Below the pieces are notes generated by a model. That model made no database searches. It saw only the letters and a list, made by a program, of their open reading frames with translations, and was not told the DNA's origin. A stretch of 12,072 nucleotides of DNA from DAIRVC01 sp036803025 (GTDB taxonomy: Bacteria > Chloroflexota > Anaerolineae > Anaerolineales > E44-bin32), in assembly GCA_036803025.1 (NCBI GenBank), contig DAIRVC010000077.1, forward strand, positions 1 to 12,072, read 5' to 3'. Below are positions 1 to 6,670 of this stretch, piece after piece. Made by a program: the position numbers and the translations under genes. Position 1 is the first letter of the stretch; each line of letters starts with the position of its first letter.

Positions 1-44
1 CGGGACATTGCCAATCGGTGAGTTTAACATGGCGGAGCAGGCGG

Positions 45-61
45 GTCAACGCGCGGTTGAC
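45..61. repeat. Inverted repeat overlapping the -35 box
   Basis: GTCAAC (45-50) and GTTGAC (56-61) are perfect inverted copies separated by 5 nt. The right arm contains most of the -35 hexamer of the promoter at 57-85. This placement would suit a small operator, or it could be a weak hairpin at the end of an upstream transcript. No T-tract follows. With 6-bp arms, chance is a real alternative. Confidence 0.3.
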
Positions 62-85
62 GCCCGAGCCGCCAGCCGTTAGAAT
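57..85 (+). promoter_or_regulatory. Sigma-70-type promoter for the repeat-protein gene
   Basis: TTGACG (57-62) and TAGAAT (80-85) are separated by exactly 17 nt. Each hexamer matches the bacterial housekeeping consensus at 5 of 6 positions. Transcription would start near 91-93, leaving a leader of about 60 nt before the ATG at 155. It may also serve rplY downstream, because I find no good promoter in 638-726. Confidence 0.7.
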
Positions 86-154
86 GGCCGAGTCGGTCCT
101 CAGCGGCCTCGGGCACGATCGAGGCCGCCTGCATGCCCGGCGTTCGGAGGCGAC

Positions 155-637
155 ATGGCATTCGCGGCCCAAGGGGAAGAGCAGAGCGACCTGACGGCGG
201 ATGTCGTCAATCTCAGCGGCGGAACCATTGGGCGAGTGGAGGCCGAGCACGTCCACATCCACCAGGGCGGCGCCCGCACCATCACGGCCTCCGACGTGGC
301 CATCGACCTGGGCGGGGCAGGCGTGATCAACGCAGGCAACGTCGAGATGCAGCGCTCGCTGGCCGTGGCCGCCCGCGCCGACCAGATGGCGATCGAGGCC
401 GGCACGGCCGGCGGAGCCTCGGCGCAGGTCATGCAGCTGAATGAGTCGCGCGCCGGCCTGGTCATCGCCGGTGAGGCCGAGATGCACAACAGCTCGGCGG
501 TCGTCCTGCTGGCGCGCCAGGTCAACGGCCCGGTTGAGACGATCCTGGATACGCGCGGCGCGCTGCTGGCCGGGCTGATCGGCGGCGTGACGCTGGGCAT
601 GATGCTGCTCGTCGGCCGCTGGATCCGACGCCGCTGA
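155..637 (+). CDS. Unrecognised 160-aa protein: seven 15-residue beta-solenoid-like repeats plus C-terminal membrane anchor
   Basis: I do not recognise a named family. Residues 18-122 divide without gaps into seven 15-residue units. Position 13 is Ala in all seven (A30, A45, A60, A75, A90, A105, A120). Position 3 is always L, I or M, and position 8 is Ala in six of seven. Such short-period aliphatic/small-residue repeats are typical of beta-solenoids, as in bactofilins and pentapeptide-type folds. Residues 136-154 form one hydrophobic membrane segment, followed by a basic tail (RWIRRR). There is no N-terminal signal peptide, so the protein looks tail-anchored; which side of the membrane the repeats face is unclear. 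The ATG at 155 has a GGAGG Shine-Dalgarno 4 nt upstream and a strong promoter before that. rplY starts 89 nt downstream on the same strand. The gene looks real; its role is unknown, with a scaffold-like function only a guess. Confidence 0.8.
   Translation: MAFAAQGEEQSDLTADVVNLSGGTIGRVEAEHVHIHQGGARTITASDVAIDLGGAGVINAGNVEMQRSLAVAARADQMAIEAGTAGGASAQVMQLNESRAGLVIAGEAEMHNSSAVVLLARQVNGPVETILDTRGALLAGLIGGVTLGMMLLVGRWIRRR
206..520 (+). repeat. Seven tandem 45-bp coding units (15-residue protein repeats)
   Basis: This is the part of the first gene that encodes the repeat units, which begin at residues 18, 33, 48, 63, 78, 93 and 108. The repetition is clear at protein level (invariant Ala at unit position 13) but weak at DNA level. 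That suggests old duplication, or selection on structure, and not a recent expansion. Confidence 0.7.
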
Positions 638-647
638 TCGTTCAAGC

Positions 648-717
648 CACCGGTCTCCGGTGAGTCACTCTAGAGGAGCGAGGGTAACCCGCACAGGGTG
701 AGAGGCGCTCCGGAGGG
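648..717 (+). promoter_or_regulatory. Structured rplY leader
   Basis: CACCGG (648-653) pairs with CCGGTG (657-662) around a TCT loop. A second pairing, GGAGCG (675-680) with CGCTCC (706-711), encloses 25 nt and ends directly against the Shine-Dalgarno GGAGGG (712-717). No T-tract follows either hairpin, so termination is unlikely. Folding next to the ribosome-binding site could affect L25 translation. This is inferred from pairing alone. Confidence 0.35.
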
Positions 718-726
718 TTTTGAGGA

Positions 727-1428
727 ATGGAAACACGTTCGTTGAATGCCCGACCCCGGACGGTGATCGGGAAGCAGACACGGGCGCTGCGCCGCCAGGG
801 GATCATCCCGGCCGTGATCTACGGTCTGGATGCCGATCCCCAGGCGCTCGAGATCGACGGCCGCGAGGCCACCCGCCTCCTGGCCCGCGTGAGCGGCTCG
901 ACCCTGATCGAGGTCAAGGTCGGCAGCGAGGCGCAGCAGGTGCTGGTCCGCGAGATTCAGCGGCACGCCATCCGAGGCGACATCCAGCATGTGGACTTCC
1001 TGCGGGTGGCCATGGATGTGGCCATCCGCACGGCCGTGCCGATCGATGCGGTCGGCGAGGCGCCGGCGGTCAAGACGCTTGGCGGCGTGCTCGTGCTCGG
1101 CCTGGATGAGATCGAGGTCGAGGCGCTTCCGGCCGACCTGCCGGACCGTATCACGGTTAGTCTGGAAGTCTTGACCGAGATCGGCAATTCGATCACGGTC
1201 GGGGACCTGAAGTTCGGTGAGCGGGTCAAAGTGCTCACGCAGCCCGGCGAGCTCGTGGCGCGCGTAACGGCGCAGGCGGCCGAAGAGGTCGAAGAGGTCG
1301 TGGTTGCGCCGGCGGCGGTTGAACCGGAGCTTATCGAGCGCAAGAAGGAAGAAGAGGTCGAGGAGGAAGGCGAGACCAAGGGTCAGCCCAAGCCCCAGGC
1401 TCAGCCCAAGCCCCAGGCCAAAGCCTGA
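727..1428 (+). CDS. rplY: 50S ribosomal protein L25, CTC/TL5 long form
   Basis: L25 binds 5S rRNA in the central protuberance of the large ribosomal subunit. At 233 aa this is the long CTC/TL5 form with two domains. Residues 3-93 form the 5S-binding L25 domain, including the family-typical stretch RRQGIIPAVIYG near 22-33 and HVDF at 88-91. Residues about 97-183 are the TL5 beta domain, with the typical EIGNSITVGDL at 151-161. Residues 186-233 are a disordered-looking tail, first acidic (E-rich), then a duplicated QPKPQA segment ending in K/A. The ATG at 727 is preceded by GGAGGG with 9-nt spacing. It lies downstream of the repeat-protein gene and ends before a strong bidirectional-looking hairpin. 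In CTC-form bacteria the protein is linked to stress and ribosome maturation, which is family knowledge and not visible here. Confidence 0.96.
   Translation: METRSLNARPRTVIGKQTRALRRQGIIPAVIYGLDADPQALEIDGREATRLLARVSGSTLIEVKVGSEAQQVLVREIQRHAIRGDIQHVDFLRVAMDVAIRTAVPIDAVGEAPAVKTLGGVLVLGLDEIEVEALPADLPDRITVSLEVLTEIGNSITVGDLKFGERVKVLTQPGELVARVTAQAAEEVEEVVVAPAAVEPELIERKKEEEVEEEGETKGQPKPQAQPKPQAKA
1383..1418 (+). repeat. Perfect 18-bp tandem duplication in the rplY tail
   Basis: Two identical 18-bp units (1383-1400 and 1401-1418) encode the repeated QPKPQA segment near the C-terminus of L25. The exact DNA identity suggests recent slippage in a region with little structural constraint. Confidence 0.85.
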
Positions 1429-1452
1429 GCCTCCCCGTATCCCGCCAGACCA

Positions 1453-1481
1453 ACGAGGCGGAGGGTCTCCCTCCGCCTCGT
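1453..1481. terminator. Perfect 13-bp hairpin between convergent genes
   Basis: ACGAGGCGGAGGG (1453-1465) pairs perfectly with the segment at 1469-1481 around a TCT loop. It lies in the 57-nt gap between the rplY stop (1428) and the stop of the convergent Nudix gene (1486), and could act on both strands. Neither side has a T-tract, so it is not a textbook intrinsic terminator; stem strength and position are the evidence. Confidence 0.7.
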
Positions 1482-1485
1482 CGCG

Positions 1486-2070
1486 TCAGGAACTCAGCGG
1501 TCGTAGCATGTCCAAGAGGCTGACCGTGATGCGCGCGGTCGCCCCCCAGATCACCTGATCGTGGTATGGCCGGAAGAAGTAGACCGGCACCGGCTTGCCC
1601 GTGCCGGGGAGCTCGCGCTCCTGGATCTCCAGATTGGAGGGCTCCATCAGCCAGGAGAGCGGGACGCCGAAGGTCAGCGCAACCTCGTGGCGGTTCACCT
1701 TCAGCGGGTACGGCCATCCGATCGACCCGACCACCGGCTCGATTCGAAATTGGGTTACCGTCAAAAGCGGATCGAGGCGGCCCAGCAGCCGAACGTCGCT
1801 CGGTTGGAGCCCGATCTCCTCCTGCGCCTCCCGCAAGGCGGCCTGCTCGGGGGTCTCCTCAGGCGACTCGATTCGCCCGCCGGGAAAGGAAACCTGACCG
1901 CGATGGACGTCGACCGTCTCGGTGCGCAGGGTGTAGAGCACATGCCATGCGCCGGCCTCTGCGTACAAGGGCACGAGCACCGCGGACGGCTGGGCATCCC
2001 ACTCCGCCCGCACGCGGCGTTGGTGCTGGCTCAACGAGGCCTGAAGTCGGGCGGGTAGATCGTCGTCCAT
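1486..2070 (-). CDS. Nudix hydrolase, CoA-pyrophosphatase (NudL-like) type
   Basis: This 194-aa protein probably hydrolyses coenzyme A or acyl-CoA to phosphopantetheine plus adenosine 3',5'-bisphosphate, a cytosolic CoA turnover step. The Nudix motif lies at residues 65-88 (G65, R80-E81, E84-E85, G87). The spacing between G and E is one residue longer than in the standard Nudix box, as in the CoA-pyrophosphatase branch. Before it is the accessory motif of that branch, LRTETVDVHRGQVSFPGG (48-65). WGATARI (175-181) near the C-terminus is also typical. The ATG at 2070 is preferred: the frame stays open further upstream but overlaps the preceding gene, and the family alignment begins near here. 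It starts 7 nt after that gene's stop, with GAGGG just upstream inside its end, so the two are probably translated as an operon pair. Confidence 0.88.
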   Translation of the reverse strand: MDDDLPARLQASLSQHQRRVRAEWDAQPSAVLVPLYAEAGAWHVLYTLRTETVDVHRGQVSFPGGRIESPEETPEQAALREAQEEIGLQPSDVRLLGRLDPLLTVTQFRIEPVVGSIGWPYPLKVNRHEVALTFGVPLSWLMEPSNLEIQERELPGTGKPVPVYFFRPYHDQVIWGATARITVSLLDMLRPLSS

Positions 2071-2077
2071 GTCCGTT

Positions 2078-2653
2078 CTAGCCCTCGACTTGCAGGGTGC
2101 TGCCGCAGTACTCGCACGCGGCGCTGGAGGCGTCCAGCCACTCAACCGCGGCCGGGTCGACCGTGCCGCCGCAGTAGCGGCACTTGGCAGGCAGCCGCCG
2201 GCGATCCGCATCGTTGGAGGCGGCGACGGGCTGCAGGCTCAGGCCGGGTGCGAGGGCGTGCAGCTCTCTCTCCAGGGCGTCGGCTTCGGCGAGGTGTCCA
2301 TGGGCGCGCAGCTCAGCCAGGACGCGGCCGGCGACGGCCGACATCCGTGTCGTCCTTCCTGTCTCCGCCAACAAGGTCAGACCCTGGCGCAGTCGGGGAA
2401 GGCCGCGCGGCAGGTCGCCCGCCAGAATCCATACCCTGCCGGCCTGCAGCGCCAGCTGCGGCGCGCGAGGCAGGCCGTGGACGGCGGCGTCGTCGGCCAG
2501 CTCCCCGAACACGGCGGCCGACTGCGTGTAATTGCCTTCAGCCAGGAGCGCATGTGCCTGCCGCAGCCGCAGGACAGCCGCCCCGATCACCGGGTTAAGT
2601 CGGCGGCCGCGTCGCCAGCCGGCGGCCAATGGTCTTCGCCGAAAGATGGGCAT
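2078..2653 (-). CDS. TPR-like helical protein with C-terminal zinc ribbon
   Basis: The 191-aa protein has a basic N-terminus (RRR at 5-7, RRGRR at 14-18). Helical, Ala/Leu-rich segments follow at about 24-135 and resemble two to three degenerate tetratricopeptide helices (LLAEGNYTQSAAVFGELA at 37-54, then ALQAGRVWILAGDLPRGLPR). The C-terminus has two CxxC knuckles, C158/C161 and C180/C183, separated by 18 residues; this is a zinc-ribbon arrangement. It may bind protein or nucleic-acid partners, but no specific role can be given. GGGAGG lies 5 nt before the ATG at 2653. The gene is 69 nt downstream of trmI and 7 nt upstream of the Nudix gene, suggesting cotranscription. Confidence 0.8.
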   Translation of the reverse strand: MPIFRRRPLAAGWRRGRRLNPVIGAAVLRLRQAHALLAEGNYTQSAAVFGELADDAAVHGLPRAPQLALQAGRVWILAGDLPRGLPRLRQGLTLLAETGRTTRMSAVAGRVLAELRAHGHLAEADALERELHALAPGLSLQPVAASNDADRRRLPAKCRYCGGTVDPAAVEWLDASSAACEYCGSTLQVEG

Positions 2654-2722
2654 GGGAACCTCCCGGAGGTGCTCCGCATCCGGCCGCGCTGAGCTTCAGG
2701 CCGCGTGCGGTTCACCCAACAG

Positions 2723-3562
2723 CTAACCTCCGCTGCTGCCCTCGTCCGGTTGCGTCTCTGTTAACTCTTCGTCAACTCCCGCGTCTTCGAGCACCGCCAG
2801 GACCGGTCGGGCGAAGACCAGGTAGCCCGTGTGGGCCACCATGCGATCGGTCGGGCGCAAGCGTTCGGGGACCGGCTTGTAGAATCGGAGCGAGAGCTCG
2901 CACACCTCGACAAACGCGAATCGCTCCCGGCGCAGGGCCTCCAGAAGCAGCACGACCTGATTCGTCGTCGGCAGGATCGTGCCCAACGCGCCGCCGCCCT
3001 TCAGGGCCGCCCTGACCTGGGTTAGGTAGTTGTGCGGGTCGGGCAGGTCGAGGAACAAGGCGTCGGCCTCGACCTCGTCGAAACCGTCGCTGATGTCCTT
3101 CAACCGAAAGGCGACGCGGTCTTCCAGGCCGACCCGGCGCAGGTTGCGCACGGCCAGCTCCTGCATGTCCTGGCGGCGGTCGTAGGAGACCACCCGCCCT
3201 TCCGGGCCGACCGCCCAGGCCAGCGCAGTGGTCAGGGCGCCGGAGCCCGTCCCCGCCTCGAGGATCAGCTTGCCGGGGCCGGCCGACAGGCGTAGCAGGA
3301 TGTAGCCGATGTCCTTGGGGTAGATGATCTGCGATGAGCGGCGGATGTTGAGGAGCAGGTCATGCAGCGAGGGCTGGACAAGATAGAAGGGACTGCCGAG
3401 GTGGCTCGGGACGAACGTGCCCCACGGCTTGCCGATCATCTCGTCATGGCGGATGACGCCCCGGTGCGTTTGCAGCTCCGCGCCGGCCTCCAGCCGCAGG
3501 ATGAAATGCTTATGGTCGCGGCCGACCAGCATGATCAGGTCGCCTGCTTTGGCTTCAGTCAC
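2723..3562 (-). CDS. trmI: tRNA (adenine-58-N1)-methyltransferase TrmI
   Basis: TrmI methylates A58 in the T-loop of tRNA using S-adenosylmethionine and usually acts as a tetramer. The 279-aa form has a small N-terminal beta domain (1-70), then the Rossmann methyltransferase domain. This includes YPKD (81-84), SAM motif I LEAGTGSGAL (101-110), the acidic catalytic motif around D172 (FLDLPDP), LPTTNQV (197-203) and the typical HTGYLVFARP (244-253). A GTG start at 3562 is chosen because GGAGG lies 4 nt upstream and an extended -10 element lies a further 35 nt up. A longer in-frame GTG start at 3649 would put that promoter inside the gene and has no good ribosome site. TrmI of this type is known from Thermus, Actinobacteria, Chloroflexota and archaea. 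The last 20 residues are acidic and family-atypical. Confidence 0.93.
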   Translation of the reverse strand: MTEAKAGDLIMLVGRDHKHFILRLEAGAELQTHRGVIRHDEMIGKPWGTFVPSHLGSPFYLVQPSLHDLLLNIRRSSQIIYPKDIGYILLRLSAGPGKLILEAGTGSGALTTALAWAVGPEGRVVSYDRRQDMQELAVRNLRRVGLEDRVAFRLKDISDGFDEVEADALFLDLPDPHNYLTQVRAALKGGGALGTILPTTNQVVLLLEALRRERFAFVEVCELSLRFYKPVPERLRPTDRMVAHTGYLVFARPVLAVLEDAGVDEELTETQPDEGSSGG

Positions 3563-3597
3563 CGAACCTCCGGCTGCCTCGTGCATCGGCCCGTCGA

Positions 3598-3606
3598 ATT
3601 CTAGCA
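3598..3606 (-). promoter_or_regulatory. Extended -10 promoter before trmI
   Basis: On the minus strand TGC-TAGAAT (3606-3598) is an extended -10 element: TGn plus a 5/6 match to TATAAT. I see no good -35 hexamer, which extended -10 promoters can lack. Transcription would start near 3591, giving a leader of about 30 nt to the GTG at 3562. It may give trmI and the two genes after it expression independent of the mgtE promoter. Confidence 0.5.
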
Positions 3607-3673
3607 GACCGCATCGAATGACGCCCCGGATGTGGAGCCGCCCCTGCACGCGCCGGGCGTCGCAGGCTGGACT

Positions 3674-4324
3674 TCAGGCGGCGCGCTTCCGGGCGGTCAC
3701 GCGCACGACCAGGGCGTTGGCGCATTCAACGGACTCCGTCTCGACCGCGCTGAACGCGCTGCCCAGCAATTCCCCAGCGGACTTGGGCGCGCCACTTGCG
3801 CCCTCACCCAGGACCCGATAGGCCAGGCTCAGGATGCGGCTGAACGGATCGCGCCCGATCACCTGCACCACCGGCACGATGACCAACGTGCCACCGCTGC
3901 GCATCACGCGTGCGATCGAGGCGATGGCCTGCGCCTCGAGGATGTACTCGCTGGGGAAGGTGGACAGGACCCCGGCGAAGGCCTCACTGGCGAAAGGCAG
4001 CTCGGCGGCCCGGGCGCGCACCAAGCGCGGCGCGTGCCCCGCGTGGCGCAGCCGGCGCGCCGCCTGATGCGACATCTGTGGGGATGGGTCGATCCCAAGG
4101 ACGTCGCGGCCTTGCCGAGACAGCTCAACCAGGAGATGGCCCGGGCCATGGCCGATCTCGAGGAGCCGGCCAGCGGGCAGCGCCTGCAGGGCTGTGCGCT
4201 GCCACTCCCCCCAATGCCCGGCCGAGGCCAGCCAGGCCACCAGGTCGTAGGTCCAGGCCAGGTCGGTGTACAGATGGCGGAAGAACCACCGCAGCAGTCT
4301 GGTCAACGAGTCCACGGCGTTCAC
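3674..4324 (-). CDS. Class I SAM-dependent methyltransferase, substrate unknown
   Basis: This 216-aa protein has a seven-strand methyltransferase core (Methyltransf_11-like). SAM motif I is LLEIGHGPGHL (54-64), the acidic end of strand 2 is D79 (LGIDPS), and motif II-III positions include AAELPF (106-111) and STFPSEYI (121-128). MRSGGTLVIVP (141-151) is the usual post-III strand. The N-terminal 45 residues are aromatic-rich (WFFRHLYTDLAWTYDLVAWL), possibly a substrate lid or membrane-interface helix; this is compatible with a lipid or quinone substrate but unproved. The GTG start at 4324 has no clear Shine-Dalgarno. A second GTG three codons later (4315) is equally possible. It sits 73 nt after the lipid-kinase gene and 111 nt before trmI. 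Confidence 0.82.
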   Translation of the reverse strand: MNAVDSLTRLLRWFFRHLYTDLAWTYDLVAWLASAGHWGEWQRTALQALPAGRLLEIGHGPGHLLVELSRQGRDVLGIDPSPQMSHQAARRLRHAGHAPRLVRARAAELPFASEAFAGVLSTFPSEYILEAQAIASIARVMRSGGTLVIVPVVQVIGRDPFSRILSLAYRVLGEGASGAPKSAGELLGSAFSAVETESVECANALVVRVTARKRAA

Positions 4325-4361
4325 TTCGACCGGGCTGACCCGTCGGCGGAAGGGCAGTGCG

Positions 4362-4380
4362 GGAGCGGACCACGCGCTCC
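4362..4380 (-). other. Small hairpin between lipid-kinase and methyltransferase genes
   Basis: GGAGCG (4362-4367) pairs with CGCTCC (4375-4380) around a 7-nt loop, in the 73-nt gap. There is no T-tract. It could be a weak pause site or an RNA processing or stability element; a 6-bp stem in GC-rich DNA may be chance. Confidence 0.25.
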
Positions 4381-4397
4381 GGGCCGCGTACGCCGGT

Positions 4398-5288
4398 TCA
4401 GGGTGCGAGGATGTCCAGGCGCCCTGGCAGGCACTCGTAGTTGAACTCGGTCGCCGCCTCGGCGTGAATCTCCCCGTCGACCTGCAGTGGGGAAGGGCTG
4501 GCGGCGCGGATGGTCAGCTTCCGGGTGTGGTGCTGGTGGATGGCCGGGTTGTTGACGAACTCACCGGTCATGGTCTTCGGCAGAAGCGCCAGCATGCCGC
4601 GGCGATTGGGCACGAAGCCGTAGACGAATGTCAGGCGCCCATCGGCCGGATCGGCCGCCGGCGCCATGCGGAATACGCCGCCGGTCAACGGGCAGTTGCC
4701 CACGGAGACCAGGCTGATGGGGCCGTTGTACTGACCGTCATCCCAGCGCAGCTCCATCGACCAGGAGGGTTTCTGATTGATGGCCCGCAGCGCGGCGACG
4801 ATGTAGCGAACGGTGCCGCGCAGCCGCACCATGCGGATATTGAAGAGGGTGACGACCGGTTCGAGCCCGACGGCGGAGTTGTTGCCGAAGACCCACTCGT
4901 TGACACGGCCCAGGTCGATGCGGCGCGTCTTCCCGGCCGCGATCACCTGCGCCGCGCCGGCCAGGTCCTTTGGCAGCCCGAGGTTGACGACCAGGTCGTT
5001 GGCCGTTCCCAATGGCAGCACGCCGAACGGACCGAGGACTCCTTCGGGCCGGGCGCGCAGCATGCCGTTCAGCACCTCGCCGTTGGATCCGTCTCCCCCG
5101 GCGGAGATGATCGGGCTGTAGCCTTCTCGCACCGCTTGCTCGGCCAGCTCGATCGCCTGGCGCGGGCGCTCGGTCACCACCAGGTCGAAGTCGACGCCCG
5201 CCTGCCGCAGCGCGGCGGCGGCCTCGTCCTTGCGCTCCCGGGCGGACCAGCGCGCGGCGTACGGATTGAGGATGACTTTGGCTGGCAT
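4398..5288 (-). CDS. YegS/diacylglycerol-kinase family lipid kinase
   Basis: This 296-aa enzyme is expected to phosphorylate a membrane lipid such as diacylglycerol (or sphingoid or undecaprenol-type lipids) with ATP at the cytoplasmic membrane face. The N-terminal catalytic domain has the nucleotide-binding motif AGGDGSNGEVLNG (63-75) and LPLGTANDL (91-99), both diagnostic. The C-terminal beta domain has APAADPADGRL (209-219) and QVDGE (269-273), matching the family's metal-site and C-lobe motifs. The ATG at 5288 is preceded by GAGGGAG and lies 8 nt after the mgtE stop. The frame is open further upstream, but only across mgtE coding sequence. Tight spacing shows cotranscription with mgtE. 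The exact lipid substrate cannot be read from sequence. Confidence 0.92.
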   Translation of the reverse strand: MPAKVILNPYAARWSARERKDEAAAALRQAGVDFDLVVTERPRQAIELAEQAVREGYSPIISAGGDGSNGEVLNGMLRARPEGVLGPFGVLPLGTANDLVVNLGLPKDLAGAAQVIAAGKTRRIDLGRVNEWVFGNNSAVGLEPVVTLFNIRMVRLRGTVRYIVAALRAINQKPSWSMELRWDDGQYNGPISLVSVGNCPLTGGVFRMAPAADPADGRLTFVYGFVPNRRGMLALLPKTMTGEFVNNPAIHQHHTRKLTIRAASPSPLQVDGEIHAEAATEFNYECLPGRLDILAP

Positions 5289-5296
5289 ACGCTCCC

Positions 5297-6658
5297 TCAG
5301 ATCTCGGTCAGAACCCAGGCGGCGACCCGCAGGTAGATGAGCAATCCCGTGGCATCGACCAAGGTCGTGATCAGCGGCGCCGACATCACCGTCGGATCGA
5401 TGCCTACAGCGTCGGCCAGGATCGGCACCAGACACCCAACCGTATTGGCCCAGATGCAAATGGCCAGGATGGTCACCGCCACGACAAAGGCCATGCTGGT
5501 CGGCAGCCCCCACAGCAGGACCCGGCCGAAGGCGACCACACCCAGCAGAGACCCGAGGACAATCCCCGTCGCAAGTTCGCGGACCAGGACCTTGAGCACG
5601 TCCTTTCGGTGCACCTCGTCCAAAGCCAGCGCACGGATAATCGTTGTGACCGTCTGGGAGCCAGCATTGCCGCCCGTTCCGATCAGAAGCGGGATGAAGA
5701 AGGACAGGGAGACGACCGCCTCCAGTTCACTGCTGAAATGACGCAGGACCGTGCCGGTCAGCGTCTCTGCCACGAACAGGCCGAGGAGCCACACGAAACG
5801 CGAGCGGGCCACCTCGAAAATGCGCTGCGACCAATACGGCTTGTTGCTGACGGGTCCAGGTTCGATACCGCCCAGCCGCAGGACATCCTCGGTCGTTTCC
5901 TCTTCCAGGACATCCAGCACATCATCCTGGGTGATGACGCCCTGCAAGCGCCCCTGTTCGTCGACGACGGGCAGCGCGGCCACATCGTAGCGTGACATGA
6001 TCCGGGCGACCTCTTCCTGGTCCGTCCCGGCCGTCACGCGGATGACATCGGTATCCATGAACGTCTCGACCGTCGCCTGCGGATCGGCAACGACCAGATT
6101 GCGCAATCCGACGACGCCGATCAGCCGCTTTTCACGATCGACCACATACAGGTAGTAGGGGGTGCGCGCGTCAGGGTCGAGCTGACGCAGGAAGTCGATC
6201 GCCTGCGCGGCAGTGGTGTGTCGGCGCAAGGCGAAGTAGGCCGTGGTCATCAGCCCGCCGGCGGTTTCGTCCGGATGGCCGAGCAGCGGGCGGACCTCGT
6301 CGGCGTCCTCCATCTGGGCCAGGGCCTGGGCCGCCTGATCGGGAGGCAGGTCGCCAAGGACATCGGCCGCCTCGTCCGGCTCCATCTCATCCAGCACGTC
6401 GGCCAGCCGTCCGATGGGCAGGGCGCCGGCCATGTCGGCGGCATGGTCGTCGTCCAGGTCCTCCAGGAGGTCAGCGGCGTCGGGGACGCCCAATCGCGGT
6501 AGCAGCGCCGCCTGCTCGTCGTCTTCCAGGTCGGCGAACGCGTCGGCGCGGTCCTCGGGCCTCAGCCGCAGCAGGCAGGCCAGGGCGGCTTCGAGATCGC
6601 CTCGCTCGAGCGCCTCTTGGATGGATCTGAGTGTGGTGTCGATCAGGGACTGTTCCAT
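5297..6658 (-). CDS. mgtE: Magnesium transporter MgtE
   Basis: MgtE is a dimeric, Mg2+-gated Mg2+ channel/transporter of the cytoplasmic membrane. The 453-aa protein has the complete architecture. Residues 1-130 form the acidic helical MgtE N domain (repeated DLEDD, EMEPDEAADVLGDLPP). Residues about 137-260 form two CBS domains, including DVAALPVVDEQGRLQGVIT (225-243). A connecting helix follows, then five membrane segments within about 288-450. Pore and family signatures are TGGNAGSQT (328-336) and TTLVDATGLL (431-440); D435 matches the pore Asp (D432 in Thermus). The many acidic residues in the N/CBS region form the Mg2+ sensor in the family. The ATG at 6658 has no recognisable Shine-Dalgarno, which is odd beside its neighbours. 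A short ORF ends 12 nt upstream, so translational coupling is possible. It is the first gene after the promoter at 6863-6891. Confidence 0.96.
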   Translation of the reverse strand: MEQSLIDTTLRSIQEALERGDLEAALACLLRLRPEDRADAFADLEDDEQAALLPRLGVPDAADLLEDLDDDHAADMAGALPIGRLADVLDEMEPDEAADVLGDLPPDQAAQALAQMEDADEVRPLLGHPDETAGGLMTTAYFALRRHTTAAQAIDFLRQLDPDARTPYYLYVVDREKRLIGVVGLRNLVVADPQATVETFMDTDVIRVTAGTDQEEVARIMSRYDVAALPVVDEQGRLQGVITQDDVLDVLEEETTEDVLRLGGIEPGPVSNKPYWSQRIFEVARSRFVWLLGLFVAETLTGTVLRHFSSELEAVVSLSFFIPLLIGTGGNAGSQTVTTIIRALALDEVHRKDVLKVLVRELATGIVLGSLLGVVAFGRVLLWGLPTSMAFVVAVTILAICIWANTVGCLVPILADAVGIDPTVMSAPLITTLVDATGLLIYLRVAAWVLTEI

Positions 6659-6670
6659 CGCTCGCCGCGC

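Noticed and set aside
1..82. Ends or starts of genes at the left edge
   Set aside because: Short plus-strand frames end at 21 and 82, and a minus-strand ATG lies at 30-28 without a Shine-Dalgarno. None can be supported from so few bases.
1281..1418. Rare codons or foreign DNA in the rplY tail
   Set aside because: The unusual composition is explained by acidic and QPKPQA repeats, which are common in CTC-type L25 tails.
2651..2675. Palindrome ACCTCC-C-GGAGGT near the start of the zinc-ribbon gene as a regulatory hairpin
   Set aside because: The one-base centre cannot form a hairpin loop without losing most pairs, and the purine-rich part is explained by the Shine-Dalgarno.
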